From: Bradysia coprophila
Lineage: Eukaryota > Arthropoda > Insecta > Diptera > Sciaridae
NCBI RefSeq assembly: GCF_014529535.1
Contig: NW_023503493.1
Coordinates: 16,648,001 to 16,712,000 of the forward strand
Length of the DNA stretch: 64,000 bases
Reading direction: 5' to 3'
Under the pieces are notes generated by a model that ran no database searches, was not told the origin of the DNA, and saw only the letters and a program-made list of their open reading frames with translations. The position numbers and the translations under genes were made by a program. Below, piece after piece: positions 1 to 11,664 of the stretch (its first letter is position 1; every line of letters begins with the position of its first letter).

Positions 1-1682
1 GTCAGAAATAAATTGGGAATTTGTTTATCCTAAATATTCCGGTCTCATAACCAAATGGCTGCCGGCGGCCATATTGGATTTTAGTAAAATTGAAATATCT
101 TGGGAAAAATGGTACTTAGAGAGTTTCTGTTACCAGAGAAGTAATTGGTTATGTGTGGGGGTTTTTAGGAATCCCATATGTGGACTTCTATATATATCTA
201 TATACAGCTATATTAAGCAATATACAGGCATGTAGAGCTATATAATAGCAAATTCATTTGTGGAATGTTTATTTATAGTGAAATGTAGGTAAATATAGCG
301 GTATATAGCTGTTTAAATAGGAATTTATGAAATTTGACTTCGTACGGCGCTGTCTATATTGCCTCCGGCAATTTATTTGTCGATGATAGCAAGGCACAGA
401 GTGGATAATGCAAGTGATTTTAAAGCGCGAATAGCTTTTCAGCAGAGAAGAAAATGAAGAAAGAGAAATGAAGATTTTCACATTAAAGGCTTTTGACACG
501 AATAGGTGTTTCGTACGGGTCGGCGTTAGCTATGTTTTATATATTGGTTGCAAATATACAAAGTATTTATAACAAATAATTTAAAATTATTTGTCACAAA
601 TATATTTTATATTTGCAACAAATATTTAAAAAATTTAGGAGAAATAAATTCCCAATTTATTTGTTACAAATATTTATGTATTCGTGCCAAATATTTATAT
701 ATTTGTAGTAAATACTTGTTGAAAAAACTTTTTTTTTTCCGTGTGTTTCCGATGTAATGAAGTACGTACCAGCATCCAATGTATTCTGTTAGAAAAAGTT
801 GTCCACGTGTAATGGATCATTTTCGTGAGTGGCAAATTGCTATGTAATGGTCAACTTTCGCATAGGGCAGGAAGTAAATTGAATAACTAGTCAATTTCTA
901 AACCTAATGAACTCGTTGCTTGGTTTTGTCGTCTTGTCGATGAAAAACGGTTTTCAGGGCCTGTTTCATTTTTTTTTAAACACCATAAATGAACACTGGA
1001 GAGACATTGTTAACCACAAAATGCAAAATGCAAAAATACATGCTCGTTGACTGCGTGAGTAATGCACCAGACAGAATAGAATAATGTGAATATGTTTACT
1101 TAGTCAATGTAATAACACAGTTGATTGGTGGTCGGTCGCGTTGTTGGTTGATATGCATCAAGGTCAAGTGTAATGCTTCTGACTAATATTCAGAGATCAG
1201 TTCGCTATCAACAATTCAAAGCGGTTAAAAGAAACCACAAAAAAAAGAAAAAAAATCTTCGACCATCTAAAGTCTATGTACATTGTACACAGAACATTAT
1301 TCGCTGAGAAACTGACTGTGTCTCAAATAAATAGATGTTAAAGCAAATGTTGTTATTGCGTGGGTGAGAGATAATGAACTAATGTGGACTTCGATTTTGT
1401 CGTTTGTTAGTCTCATGTGTTTTAAATGTTAAGCACATTTTACTGCTTCAGACTCTTGATAAATTACTGATTCATAATATTATAGTGTAATAGGCTTACA
1501 TACGAGAATGATAAAAGGGAACTGAAGAGGTAATTATTGAATCAACAGTATTGATTAATGTTGAAGAATGAAATGATCTCAACATTGTCCTCGGTGTCTG
1601 AGAATATTTTCGGACACAATATAAGCTTATAAGCGCTTAACGTTTAACTTAGGACTAAACAAATTTATTTTCGTAATTTTAG
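1..1682. other. AT-rich non-coding stretch, upstream/intronic to CRAL-TRIO gene
   Basis: No convincing exon was found here. Bases 548-740 are a run of degenerate repeats of the type acaaatatt(t)a. Bases about 795-870 (containing gcaaattgctatgtaatgg) recur at about 48848-48905, so this is a dispersed repeat end. The stretch ends in a good splice acceptor at 1681-1682, so at least part of it is an intron of the next gene. Its missing N-terminal exon may lie further upstream, outside the window. Confidence 0.5.
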
Positions 1683-2466
1683 ATGCGAAGAATAGCAGAA
1701 TTCAAGCAAGACTACGTTAAAATTCTAAAAGATCTCGTACCGGAAGATGAAAAATCATCGTTCGTCGATAACAACGTCGTGAATGTACTTACAAATTTAG
1801 ATCAGGATGGACGGCGAGTGCTCATCGTGAATTGTGGTAGCCTTTGGAATACGAAAAAAGTGTCAGCCGATTCTCTGTTCCGTATATTTTATCTGGTTCA
1901 TGTGGCCGCACAAGTCGAAGAAAGTACCCAGGTCCGTGGTGTCGTCGTTATAATGGACTTCGACGGATTGGGATTGTCGCAGGTGCGATCGTTGTCGCCG
2001 TCGTTTTCGAAAAGACTACTCACATTCATACAGGATGCTATGCCTATTCGAATGAAACAAGTGCATATCATCAATGAACCGGGTATTTTCAAAATGGTAT
2101 GGGCCCTGTTCAAGCCATTCATTCGTGAGAAATTAGGATCGAGGGTAATTATGATTGGATTTTATTCGTATGTACAACTAGTTCAGACGATAAATAATTG
2201 AATTTGTAGATGTTTTTACATGGAAAAGATCGCGATTCCTTGCACAAACATATGAATCCAGAGTTTTTACCAGCAAATTATGGTAAAATGAGTGTAGTAC
2301 CAGCCTATATTTGAAACTCTAATCTTTAAATTCAAAATTTTAATTGTTAGGTGGTAAACTACCCGCTATAGATTACACCGGTAAAGACTGGTATCCATCA
2401 GTTACAGAACATTTGGGCTACATTGAACAATGGAACACTTACGGTTTTGCAAATAATAAGAAGTAG
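1683..2466 (+). CDS. CRAL-TRIO domain lipid-transfer protein, 3' exons (5' incomplete)
   Basis: Three exons join in phase: 1683-2144, 2210-2282 and 2351-2466 (stop TAG), giving 216 visible residues. The protein reads as the lipid-binding lobe of the CRAL-TRIO/Sec14 family (alpha-tocopherol transfer protein and clavesin-like insect proteins). Visible family hallmarks are the strand VRGVVVIMDFDGL, then PIRMKQVHIINEP and the final segment with HGKDRDSLHKH, LPANYGG and a short C-terminal tail. These proteins shuttle small hydrophobic ligands such as retinoids, tocopherol or phosphoinositides in the cytosol. The helical CRAL-TRIO N-terminal domain of about 80 residues is missing. Base 1683 directly follows an acceptor AG, so the ATG there is probably an internal methionine and the first exon lies upstream. 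The ligand cannot be predicted. Confidence 0.82.
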
Positions 2467-2681
2467 AAGATAAAATTGATAAATATTGCAATGTACAAAT
2501 AATGAAAGAGATGTCTCCATAACAATTTCTGACACAAAATGATGTTCACTATTTTTTAGATATTCAATTTATTGTTCTATTTTCGATCAATTTTTTATAT
2601 TTTCGTATATATTAGGGTAAGGTACTTCAGTTATTTTGTTATGACGATGTTTCATTATTTTATGTTTCGTTAAATAGATTG

Positions 2682-2976
2682 CACGGTGCGGTTGAATCAA
2701 TTTTAACTCAGCATTTCGATGCACTTTTGATATTTTTGGATATTATTGGATATTATTAGTCAGTTCGGGGCCCTGAACAAAGTTCCACAAAAATTTTTGA
2801 TTTTCATCCGTACCGTCGGTGACATTTGGTGCATAGCCCTAGCCCATCCTGTCTACAGAGAGAGTGGTGGAAAATTTTTGTGGAACCTTGTTGAGGGCTT
2901 CGAGCTGACTAATAATATCCAAAAATATAAAAAGTGCATCGAAATGCTCAGATAAAATTCATTCAACCGCACCGTG
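2682..2976. mobile_element. 295-bp foldback MITE
   Basis: Near-perfect terminal inverted repeats begin cacggtgcggttgaat and end attcaaccgcaccgtg. The pairing continues inward over about 110 bp per arm (ggatattattagtcag against ctgactaataatatcc). The centre is a loop of about 60 bp. No transposase is present. The only flanking duplication I could propose is a few bases around ATT, so the superfamily is undetermined. A 69-codon open frame inside it is a by-product of the repeat. Confidence 0.8.
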
Positions 2977-3439
2977 ATTATTGGGTTAATTCAGCTGTGG
3001 TTATTTTCATATTTTAATTGAATCGTTATTTACCTACTCAGGAATCCGTAGAGTGCGATATGGTATCACATACGGAGTGGTTGAATTGAATTTAATTGAA
3101 TATGTTGATAAAATAAACTTTTAATATTTTTCTGTATTTTTAATCAAGAGTTAGTCAATTCCGAAAAATTTTTCGTTTGCTATCCTACCACTCATTATTG
3201 GTAGTAGTTGCAAACAATTCTAAGAAAAATGTTCATTATACAGATTTTGCAACTATTTCACGCAGCTGAAACAGCTGAATGACCTACAAGTAACATTCGT
3301 CGAGTATGTATGCAGAAAATGCAGCGGTTGTATTTTAACATTTTTCGGATTCCAAACGTTTACTAATAGTACAACTATTTTGACCAACTTGTGCATCAGT
3401 GCAACAAAACTATAGATTTTGACGGTTCAGATACTCTCA

Positions 3440-3540
3440 CTCTGAGGCTTGATTTCCACTTACAAAACAACTTGTCCGTTTTGCCTCCGTTTAGCTAAAC
3501 CACGCCTCTTTTCTATTGTTTAAAGTGTAAGCGGAATCCA
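3440..3540. repeat. Dispersed repeat fragment, also at about 55045-55165
   Basis: The segment with tgatttccacttacaaaa, then gttttgcctccgtttagc and attgtttaaagtg recurs in the same order at about 55045-55165. It is an interspersed repeat of unknown class. The copy at 55 kb sits next to an inverted pair containing tctctcacacggagtac, which may be the terminus of the same element. Confidence 0.5.
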
Positions 3541-3544
3541 TATT

Positions 3545-3810
3545 GTTACGAAATGTGACGATCCTGAGGAATTCATCCTTTTACGAAATGTAACGTAAAT
3601 ATAGTTTGTTCGATCTTAGAGAATTCGTCCTTTGACGAAATTTAACGTAAAGACGGGTTGTTCGATACTAGGAAATTAATCCTTTTATGAAATATAACAC
3701 AAATTCGTTATTACGTTATATTTCGCAAAAGGATGAATTCCCTAAAATCGAACAAACTACCTTTACGTTACATTTCGTAAAAGATAATCTCCCTAGGATT
3801 GTGTACAAAA
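3545..3810. repeat. Foldback of tandem about 64-bp units
   Basis: Three direct units each carry a version of cgaaatgtaacgtaaa plus attcatccttttacgaaa (3545-3700). They are followed by inverted copies (3710-3805, for example ggatgaattccctaaaatcg). The arrangement of tandem repeats within each inverted arm is typical of Foldback-type elements. No coding capacity is seen. Confidence 0.6.
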
Positions 3811-3867
3811 CAAGTTTAATTTTCAAAATATCCGGATTTTTTATTCAAATTTTTATTTTTCTCTTTA

Positions 3868-4045
3868 TGATACTGTGGCTAAAGGCACCGGGTGCCGATA
3901 GTCTCTTTATAATACTGTGGCTAATGGCACCGGGTGCGATTAGCATGTATAATAAAGAGACTGTTAGTTTGTAATAAAGAGACTATTGGCACCCGGTACC
4001 ATTAGCCACAGTATTATAAAGAGACTATTGGCACCCGGTCTCTTC
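3868..4045. repeat. Second foldback with caccgggtgc/gcacccggt units
   Basis: Units of tctttataatactgtggcta plus atggcaccgggtgc on the left are mirrored by gcacccggtaccattagcca and cagtattataaagagac on the right. The loop lies near 3940-3965. It adjoins the foldback at 3545-3810, and the two may be parts of one composite element. Confidence 0.6.
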
Positions 4046-4242
4046 CTTTTATATTAGAGGATACAATGTACTCAATGGCGTCTTCTATTTTCTTGTATTT
4101 GAGGGTACAATGCACTCACTGGCGTAACCGTGGCATAGAAACGTAACCGTGGACACCAATTGTTAGATTTGGTAACTAAACAAAGTTGTTTGAGTCGGTT
4201 AATATCAGGTGAAAGTTGAGTGTAGAGTGTCACTGGGCTTTG

Positions 4243-4326
4243 ACAGGGCCTATTTTTGATAATTTAAATTCTCTAAATTATCAAAAATGAAACTTGAGAA
4301 TTTAGATTATCGAAAAAAATGCTCTG
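4243..4326. mobile_element. Relic of a short hAT-like MITE
   Basis: The left end cagggcctatttttgataat matches the ends of the intact MITE at 23982-24177. The right end, read on the minus strand, is cagagcatttttttcgataa, a diverged mirror of the left end. Only 84 bp separate the ends, and the 8-bp flanks are similar but not identical, so this is a degraded copy. Confidence 0.45.
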
Positions 4327-4627
4327 GCTTTTTGGCCATCAACTTACCACCGGCACAGTAAAAATATTTTGGTCAATGATATCAAACCATATAAACCTAA
4401 AACAGTGAAACAAGTTAAAATGATAATCTGGCCCTTCGTGGATTGTTAGGGCAGATTCATTGTTTAAACATTCCATTAAAATAGAATAGAAGTAGACAAT
4501 TCTATCTCCATCTGCCTTCGGCCGGTCGCTATACTTCTTCCTGTAAAGTTCTTGACTTTTAGCCAATGCTACTAAGAAATTAAAACCTCTTTTTCTAAAG
4601 TAATTTTATATACAAAATCATTTACTT

Positions 4628-5439
4628 CTACGAATCCGGAAACAATTCATCGAACGTCACATCTTTCATAATCACATTAACCATTTCCAAAAAGGATTTC
4701 GACAAACTTTTCTCCAAACCCGGAATCAATTCGCTTATGAACAGATCAGTGTTCTCGTTGATAAACGCATTTCCGACTTGGCTCAACACCGGATCACCAT
4801 TGAACAAATTATCTAATTTTAGCTTAGACTTTCCGACTTCCATTTTCACATCCAATTGATTGAATGAAACATATTCGCCACCATTGCGATTGACTCTTTG
4901 ACCTCGCAATCGAACCACACCACGACTGTTATCTGTACGTCAAAAAAACAACTTTTATGTGTTAGGTGCATCGGATTTTCAGCAGGCACAGTTATTAAAC
5001 TTACAAAATGTACCAGTAATTGGTCCTTGGCCTTGGATGTTAAACAGCAATAGGCGCATTTTCAATGCATAATTTCCGGTAAAATTTAATTTCGGCAAAA
5101 AGACGGAAAAATCGAATGTCAAATTTGGAACGTCAGCTCTGCAGACGAATTAAAAATGAAAAATGATAACCATGCAGTGGTAGGTACAATTTCATTCTTA
5201 CTTTAATTTCTCAACCACAAAAGCTGTTGGACCATTGACTTGTAAGTTTGTAAACACAGCATTAAATTCAGGACTGGGACGAATGATGATACGATCTAAA
5301 GCTAATGGTTCCATTGGCGGCATATGGAAACCGTCACCCAAATCTCCAATGGCCAGTAGCGGTTTGAGTTTGTTGGCTTCGGCAATTATGCATGATTCTA
5401 TGTTCGGTGTGTTTCTCGAGCATGGCGTTATCGACGATG
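4628..5439 (-). CDS. Takeout/juvenile hormone binding protein family, 5' exon not found
   Basis: Three minus-strand exons join in phase: 5202-5439, 5005-5138 and 4628-4932 (stop TAG at 4628-4630). The product is a haemolymph JHBP/takeout-type protein (JHBP/DUF233 fold), a secreted carrier of hydrophobic ligands with roles in feeding, circadian and courtship physiology in insects. The family's early cysteine pair is visible in PCSRNTPNIESCI. It is followed by KPLLAIGDLGDGFHMPPMEP, GPTAFVVEKLKADVPNLTF, ITGTFYNSRGVVRLRG and the C-terminal helix GDPVLSQVGNAFINENTDLF. The signal-peptide exon should lie to the right of 5440, beyond an acceptor with tttcag, but I could not place it. About 225 residues are visible, close to full length minus the signal peptide. 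Confidence 0.88.
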
Positions 5440-6582
5440 CTGAAAGAGTAATTGATTGAATGAAAAATTTGTTAAAAGTAAGTTATTAAGCTACATGGAA
5501 GACTGGTCCTATAGCAGAGCCTGCATTAATTATAGTAGGGAAAAAAAATTCCTGAATTTTTATGATTTTACTAATTAATGGGTATCAGCAACGCACTACA
5601 AGCATGAGTGATAGTAGCTGCCAAATAGAGTACTATTTTATATGCAAAATTTTCCACATTTTTTTACAGTGACAAAATTTGTTTGATATTGATACACTGT
5701 CCAGTTTCAGTATTCTATTTAGAGAACAACTCATGCTTGAAGTGGGTTAAAATCGCTTAAAATCGCGAATTGATTCCAATGATTACAATTCCAGAGTTTA
5801 CATTTACTTATTATATGTGCAACACCTCTATTTTAACCTAGTTCTATATTTTTAGTTTATTTCAAAGAATCATACCCTTTTGTTTGTTGATGGTTTAGTT
5901 GTAAAACTAAAAAAAATGTAGTAAGAACGTTTATGCATAAACAGGCCTCCCACGCTTAAAAAATCCTCCTATTTTGGGAGTTTTAGGAGGTTTTTAGTGT
6001 TAGGTCTTCGGTCTTAGGAGATTTTTAAGAGCTTTCCTGATAAATTCATCATTGTAGAAATGCTGATAAGCCCTTATTTCTTGTTAAAAACTCATATTTT
6101 TCCATTTACAATGGCTATCTCTAAGAAGTCTCTATTACTTGTAACATCCTTCGATTTCCTACGTGCAAAGTATCTATCTCACCCAAAGTTACCAAAAAGC
6201 GCTCAATTTTGGACATAGGTTGTAAAAGAGACGAAAAAGTTGGATTGTCTGATTTGAGATGTTTGTCTCGCCATACAAAAGTTTAAACTTTGACAAATTG
6301 TGACTAAGTGGGTATTATATATTACAATTTGATCGAGCTATCGTCACTGTACTCACCGAAAATTTTTAGAACTAAATAAAACCAATGAAACTACAAACAT
6401 ACTTAGAGTATACTTTCATTGAATAAAACGAATTCTTAATTTAAAAATGAGTGAGACTCTTCCAAATTGTTTTTTTTTGTAAAGAAACTTATGTCACAAA
6501 AATCATGTGTATCTGAATCCAGGATAAACCAACACTAACATTTACTGAATTTCCAAAAACGATTGCTTTATTGTGATCTAAA
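5440..6582. other. Non-coding, probable first intron/promoter side of takeout gene
   Basis: No exon was recognised. Bases about 5957-6035 are rich in cctcct/aggagg motifs (for example ttttaggaggttttta) and begin beside caggcctcccacgcttaaaa. A related inverted block lies at 7315-7372, so the two may be the ends of one element of about 1.4 kb that encloses the MITE below. Confidence 0.4.
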
Positions 6583-7224
6583 GAGGATATTCTTTTGAAA
6601 AACAGGCAGCCGAAATCGGACGCCTTTTCTAGTGGACTTTTTGATATGTGCCTAGATAGGTATTGGTCCTTAGAAGCCAAAACCACTTACAAAAAAAATC
6701 GTCTAAGCTTGTGTGGCTAGTAAGAGTTGACCAAAATCCGAAAACATGCACTTTTGTTATTGAAATTTCTCGTAGGCTACGAAACCTACAAGCTCTTATG
6801 GGGTGTCATTAGAAAGGCAATTGCATGTTCTTTCGGGACAGTGAGTTATGAGCAGTTGAAAGTATGGGTAAAAAAAGAATAATTTCGGCGAACTTCTAAC
6901 GGTTCCCGTGCATCCGAAAAGCAACAGAAACACAAAAAAAGGATTTCTTCAACTGATACTGATCTTAGCTTTCAAATAATAGCAAACATGCACGGGTACT
7001 GTTTCGATGAATGCGGTTTTGGAATGAAAATTTGATGCTCAGTATCTCTACTCAAATAATTTTGTGCACGTGAAATGTTTGATGAAAAAATATTTATTTG
7101 CAGCAACTTTTAGCTGCTGGTTCACTTTTTCCAAATAATTCTATCTTGACAAAAGGGCACATATTAAAAAGTTCACTAGAAAATGCGTCCGATTTCGGCA
7201 GGTCGTATTTTAAAAGAATCCCTC
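6583..7224. mobile_element. MITE, long copy (about 640 bp), same family as 31614-31929
   Basis: The left terminus has attcttttgaaaaacaggca and tttctagtggactttttgat. The right terminus is its inverted copy (cactagaaaatgcgtccgat, aaaagaatccctc). The first about 260 bp match the element in the ABHD11 intron closely, including gatatgtgcctagataggta and ttctcgtaggctacgaaacc. The interior is longer here. No transposase is present. Confidence 0.75.
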
Positions 7225-8363
7225 GCGAATCTTTTAAAATATTTTACTCATCCATTGATTGGATTGATCTTGATCCTGATTTATGGAAGTTTATTGAAAT
7301 TTTCGAAGTCTCATTTTAGGAGATTTAGGAGGTTTTAGGAGGATTTTTGAAATTTTAGGAATTTTAGGAGGTGTGCATAAAGCTTGGTAGTATAACTATA
7401 TGAGCTGCTAACCTTATGAAGCTCGATAAAGAACATGCTTCAGGCACCCATAACTGTAAAACATATCTTAAATGCCACACCAAAAAATAAAAGGTAACTC
7501 AAATGCACGAATTGAATTGATAAACTGAATTCAGAGCAAGTACCTACACATATTGCAGGAAAGACCTAATTGAATGACGATTTGATTATAAAAATTTACA
7601 TTTGTAGCATACTAATGACGCTTTCAAGTCGGCTAAAACGAAAATTATTATGTCATCGAGACATGCGACATGCATATTACTGTCGTATAGATTGGATATA
7701 TGTAACAAAATGAAATTGAAACTGTTTGCAGAAAACAAGAAATAGCGAAACGAAAGTTATCAAACACGACAAGTTATTGAACCTGACCTCTGCGGAAGTA
7801 AATTGATATGGTGATTGTATGCAGAGTGGATAATTTATTATTGTACGGTCTGGTGCAGAATAGGAATAGACACGCTAGAGGACTTTATCTAATTTTTAAA
7901 GAATTCATGACCGACGACAAAGACCGAGGGAGAGTTTCTCTAGTGAACTGAGTTTAACGCCATCCTCAGCAGCATAACACAAAAATGTTTTTTACTTTAT
8001 CGAATCTAGTCGAAGATTGTTCTGAGTAGATAACGGAGTTGTTAAAGAAAAAATATTTCTTCCAATTCCAATTCCAATTCAAATTGAGTCACTAAAATCT
8101 GATGTCGTGCCAAGCATTTAGTGATTCAATACACAATATCGCACGTGGACGTTCAAATACTTAAATTAATTTTACGAGTTAGATTGATGAATAAATCGAA
8201 TTTAATTGAAGGCCATCGATAAAGCATTTTCTACTCGATCAATCAATATTTTTAGAATTCTCTACATTAAACTAGGCCAAAGAATGTTATTGTTAGCCGT
8301 TCAAATGGCCTCAGGTCGGGGTAAAGGGATTTCGGAATGGATTTTTCAGTTGAATAGTGAAAA
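7225..8363. other. Non-coding stretch
   Basis: After the aggagg-rich block at 7315-7372 there is AT-rich sequence without recognisable exons, RNA genes or long repeats. Confidence 0.4.
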
Positions 8364-8899
8364 CCCGGGTGAAAATGTCGGTCTCATGAGACCACGAAAT
8401 ACTTATTCTCAACGGTCTAACTCCAGTCTCAAAATTGCTGGAATTTTCATTTCGGTCTCAAAATATTTTTTGTGTGCTAAATACATTTTGGATGAACGAA
8501 TGAGAATGCTGTAGGCTGAACGAGTAGTCTCTTTTCGATAAATGTCTTTGCCAGACCTTGTGAGGCTGAATGAGTGGTCTCATTGCTTATATGTTTTCAG
8601 ATCGCTTCAGACGGAACGAGTAGTCTCTTTGCTAACATCTATGCGTGATCTGTACGAGACTGGATGAGTGGTCTCGTAGCAGTTATATCTCCAGATCGCT
8701 TGAGACTGAACGAATAGTCTTTTTGCTAACATTTATTTGTGAACAGTGCGAGACTGAATGAGTGGTCTCTGTGGCAGAAAATATTTTTTTGAATTGTGGA
8801 GACTGACTGAGTGGTCTCACGATGGAAAAAATATTTCTTTGGACTTGTGAGACTGGACAAGTGGTCTCATTGTAGTTATGTTTTCATTTTGTTTTTTCT

Positions 8900-9812
8900 T
8901 GGACTTGTGCGCCCGGTTGAGACGTCACATTTTCAGAATTTTTTTTCCGTTTCTGAGACCGGTAGAGACGTCTCTTTGCTAGAATAATTTTTGTTGGACT
9001 TGTGAGACCGGTTGAGACGTCTCATTGCTAGAATAATTTTTGTTGGACTTGTGCGACCGGTTGAGACGTCTCATTTTCAGAAAATATTTTTTTCCGTTTC
9101 TGAGACCGGTAGAGACGTCTCTTTGCTAGAATAATTTTTGTTGGACTTGTGAGACCGGTTGAGACGTCTCATTTTCAGAAAATATTTTTTTCCGTTTCTG
9201 AGACCGGTAGAGACGTCTCTTTACTAGAAAAATTTTTGTTGGACTTCTGAGACCGGTTGAGACGTCTCATTTTCAGAAATTATTTTTTTCCGTTTCTGAG
9301 ACCAGTAGAGACGTCTCTTTACTAGAAAATTTTTTGTTGGACTTGTGAGACCGGTTGAGACGTCTCATTTTCAGAAAATATTTTTTTCCGTTTCTGAGAC
9401 CGGTAAAACGTCTCTTTGCTAGAATAATTTTTGTTGGACTTGTGAGACCGGTTGAGACGTCTCATTTTCAGAAAATATTTTTTTCCGTTTCTGAGGCCGG
9501 TAGAGACGTCTCTTTGCTAAAATAATTTTTGTTGGACTTGTGAGACCGGTTGAGACGTCTCATTTTCAGAAAATATTTTTTTTCACTTCTGAGACCGGTA
9601 GAGACGCCTCTTTGCTAGAATAATTTTTGTTGGACTTGTGAGACCGGTTGAGACGTCTCATTTTCAGAAAATATTTTTTTCCGTTTCTGAGACCGGTAGA
9701 GACGTCTCGTTACTAGAAAATATTATTTCTGTTTTTGAGACCGGTAGAGACGTCTTTTTGCTCGAATAATTTTTGTTGGACTTTTCGAGACCGATGGAGA
9801 CGTCTCTTTTTC
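8900..9812. repeat. Left-arm array of about 49/98-bp GAGACGTCTC units
   Basis: The unit alternates between a half ending in tgagaccggttgagacgtct plus cattttcagaaaatattttt and a half with tgagaccggtagagacgtct plus ctttgctagaataatttttg. The period is about 98 bp for the pair. Each half carries the 10-bp palindrome GAGACGTCTC. About nine pairs are present, with single-base differences between copies. Confidence 0.8.
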
Positions 9813-9885
9813 GTGTGGTCTCACAATGGAAATTTTTTCAAACTAGTGAGACTGACTGAGTGGTCTCATGATGGAAGAAAGTTTC

Positions 9886-10252
9886 ACGTGAAGTCCACTG
9901 TAAATTCAAAATGAAACGCACAACAGCTAAATCAAATCGTTGAATTTAATCTACTCGCTTTATTGTCATTTATTTTTTGATTCATTGGTTCATCATTCAA
10001 ATTCTGAAATGCGCTTATAGCGTGAAGATTAAAAATTTTTCTTCAGAACTGTGAGACCACGATGGAATTTTTTTTTTTTAATTTTGTGAGTGTTAGTGCG
10101 TACAAACAATCATTCAATCAAAAAAAAACGAAAATTGTACTTCGGGTTTTGAAATCGAAGTGCAGTGTAGAAATAACAACAGAGACATTCAGTCTGTGCA
10201 AGGTTTAGCGAACGAACTAAATAATTTTTGTTCAATTTACGCAAAGTTTTGC
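9886..10252. other. Loop (unique spacer) of the GAGAC foldback
   Basis: This is the only long stretch inside the element without unit repeats. It has one isolated ctgtgagaccacgatgg near 10050. The flanking 70-bp segments (9812-9885 and 10253-10330) are nearly exact inverted copies, for example aactagtgagactgactgag against ctcagtcagtctcactagtt. No ORF, promoter or RNA gene was recognised in it. Confidence 0.5.
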
Positions 10253-10329
10253 TTTCTTCCATCATGAGACCACTCAGTCAGTCTCACTAGTTTGAAAAAA
10301 TATTTCTTCCATTGTGAGACCACACGAAA

Positions 10330-11290
10330 AAGAGACGTCTCAACCGGTCTCAGAAGTCCAAAAAAAATTTGTCTAGTAAAGAGACGTCTCTACCGGTCTC
10401 AGAAACGGAAAAAAATATTTTCTGAAAATGAGACGTCTCAACCGGTCTCAAACATCCGAAATAATATTTTCTGCCAAAGAGACGTTTCAACCGGTCTCAA
10501 AAATCCGAAATAATATTTTCTACTAAAGAGACGTCTCCACCAGTCTCAGAACGGAAAAAAATATTTTCTGAAAATGAGACGTCTCAACCGGTCTCAGAAG
10601 TCCAACAAAAATTATTCTAACAAAGAGACGTCTCTACCGGTCTCAGAAGTGAAAAAAAACATTTTCTGAAAAGAGACGTCTCAACCGGTCTCCAAAATCC
10701 GAAATAATATTTTCTGCCAAAGAGACGTTTCAACCGGTCTCAAAAATCCGAAATAATATTTTCTACTAAAGAGACGTCTCCACCAGTCTCAGAACGGAAA
10801 AAAATATTTTCTGAAAATGAGACGTCTCAACCGGTCTCAGGAGTCCAACAAAAATTATTCTAGCAAAGAGACGTCTCTACCGGTCTCAGAAGTGAAAAAA
10901 AACATTTTCTGAAAAAGAGACGTCTCAACCGGTCTCAAAAATCCGAAATAATATTTTCTACCAAAGAGACTTTTCAACCGGTCTCAAAAATCCGAAATAA
11001 TATTTTCTACTAAAGAGACGTCTCCACCAGTCTCAGAACGGAAAAAAATATTTTCTGAAAATGAAACGTCTCAACCGGTCTCAGAAGTCCAACAAAAATT
11101 ATTCTAGCAAAGAGACGTCTCTACCGGTCTCAGAAGTGAAAAAAAAAACATTTTCTGAAAAAGAGACGTATCAACCGGTCTCAAAAATCCGAAATAATAT
11201 TTTCTACTAAAAAAACGTCTCCGCCGGTCTCAAAAATCCTAAACAATATTTTTTACCAAAGAGACGTTTCAACCGGTCTCGCACTGTCCA
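10330..11290. repeat. Right-arm array, inverted copy of the left array
   Basis: The units read gagacgtctcaaccggtctc and gagacgtctctaccggtctc, with the spacers seen in the left arm in reverse complement (aaaaaaatattttctgaaaa, caacaaaaattattctagca). A local higher-order repeat of about 240 bp, with an additional spacer ccgaaataatattttctac, recurs near 10450, 10690 and 10940. This indicates segmental duplication within this arm. Confidence 0.75.
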
Positions 11291-11452
11291 CCCATATTTA
11301 TTAGCGATGAGACTACGCACTTAGTCTAAAGCGATCTGGAAACCTAACTACAATGAGACCTTTCATCCAGTCTCAGCATTTGTAACAACGGTTCAAAAAT
11401 AGAACTACCAGTACATATGTCAGATTTAGCAGCAAGCGTAAGGTCGTTGGCG

Positions 11453-11510
11453 GTCCGCACTGGAAAGTTAAGCATCATTGGTCGCGGTTAGTACTTGGAT
11501 GGGTGACCGG
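11453..11510 (+). ncRNA. 5S rRNA-like internal promoter fragment
   Basis: The segment contains agttaagcatcattggtcgc directly followed by ggttagtacttggatgggtg and accgg. This matches the middle of eukaryotic 5S rRNA, including the region equivalent to box A, the intermediate element and box C. The 5' third and the 3' stem of 5S rRNA are absent, so it is not a functional rRNA gene. A 5S-derived SINE head or a captured fragment are both possible. After it comes an A-rich stretch, and the first long T run on this strand is near 11857. Confidence 0.7.
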
Positions 11511-11664
11511 AAAAAACATCACGAAATAAAAAAAAGGTAAAAATAAAATTCATAAATTCATAAAATTTACTAACACTTCTCTACATTTACAATAGCGAAT
11601 TATAAAAAAAATGAAAAGCGGTGGCCATCTGTTGACTCAATAAAGAAGTATACGAACAAAAAAC

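Noticed and set aside
2746-2955. Open frame of 69 codons, plus strand
   Set aside because: It lies wholly inside the inverted repeat of a MITE and resembles no protein.
4339-4566. Open frame of 75 codons, minus strand, downstream of the takeout gene
   Set aside because: No splice connection to the takeout exons, no family resemblance, and the gene already has its stop at 4628.
10292-10513. Open frame in the GAGAC array
   Set aside because: It is translated repeat (recurrent RDVSTGL), not a protein.
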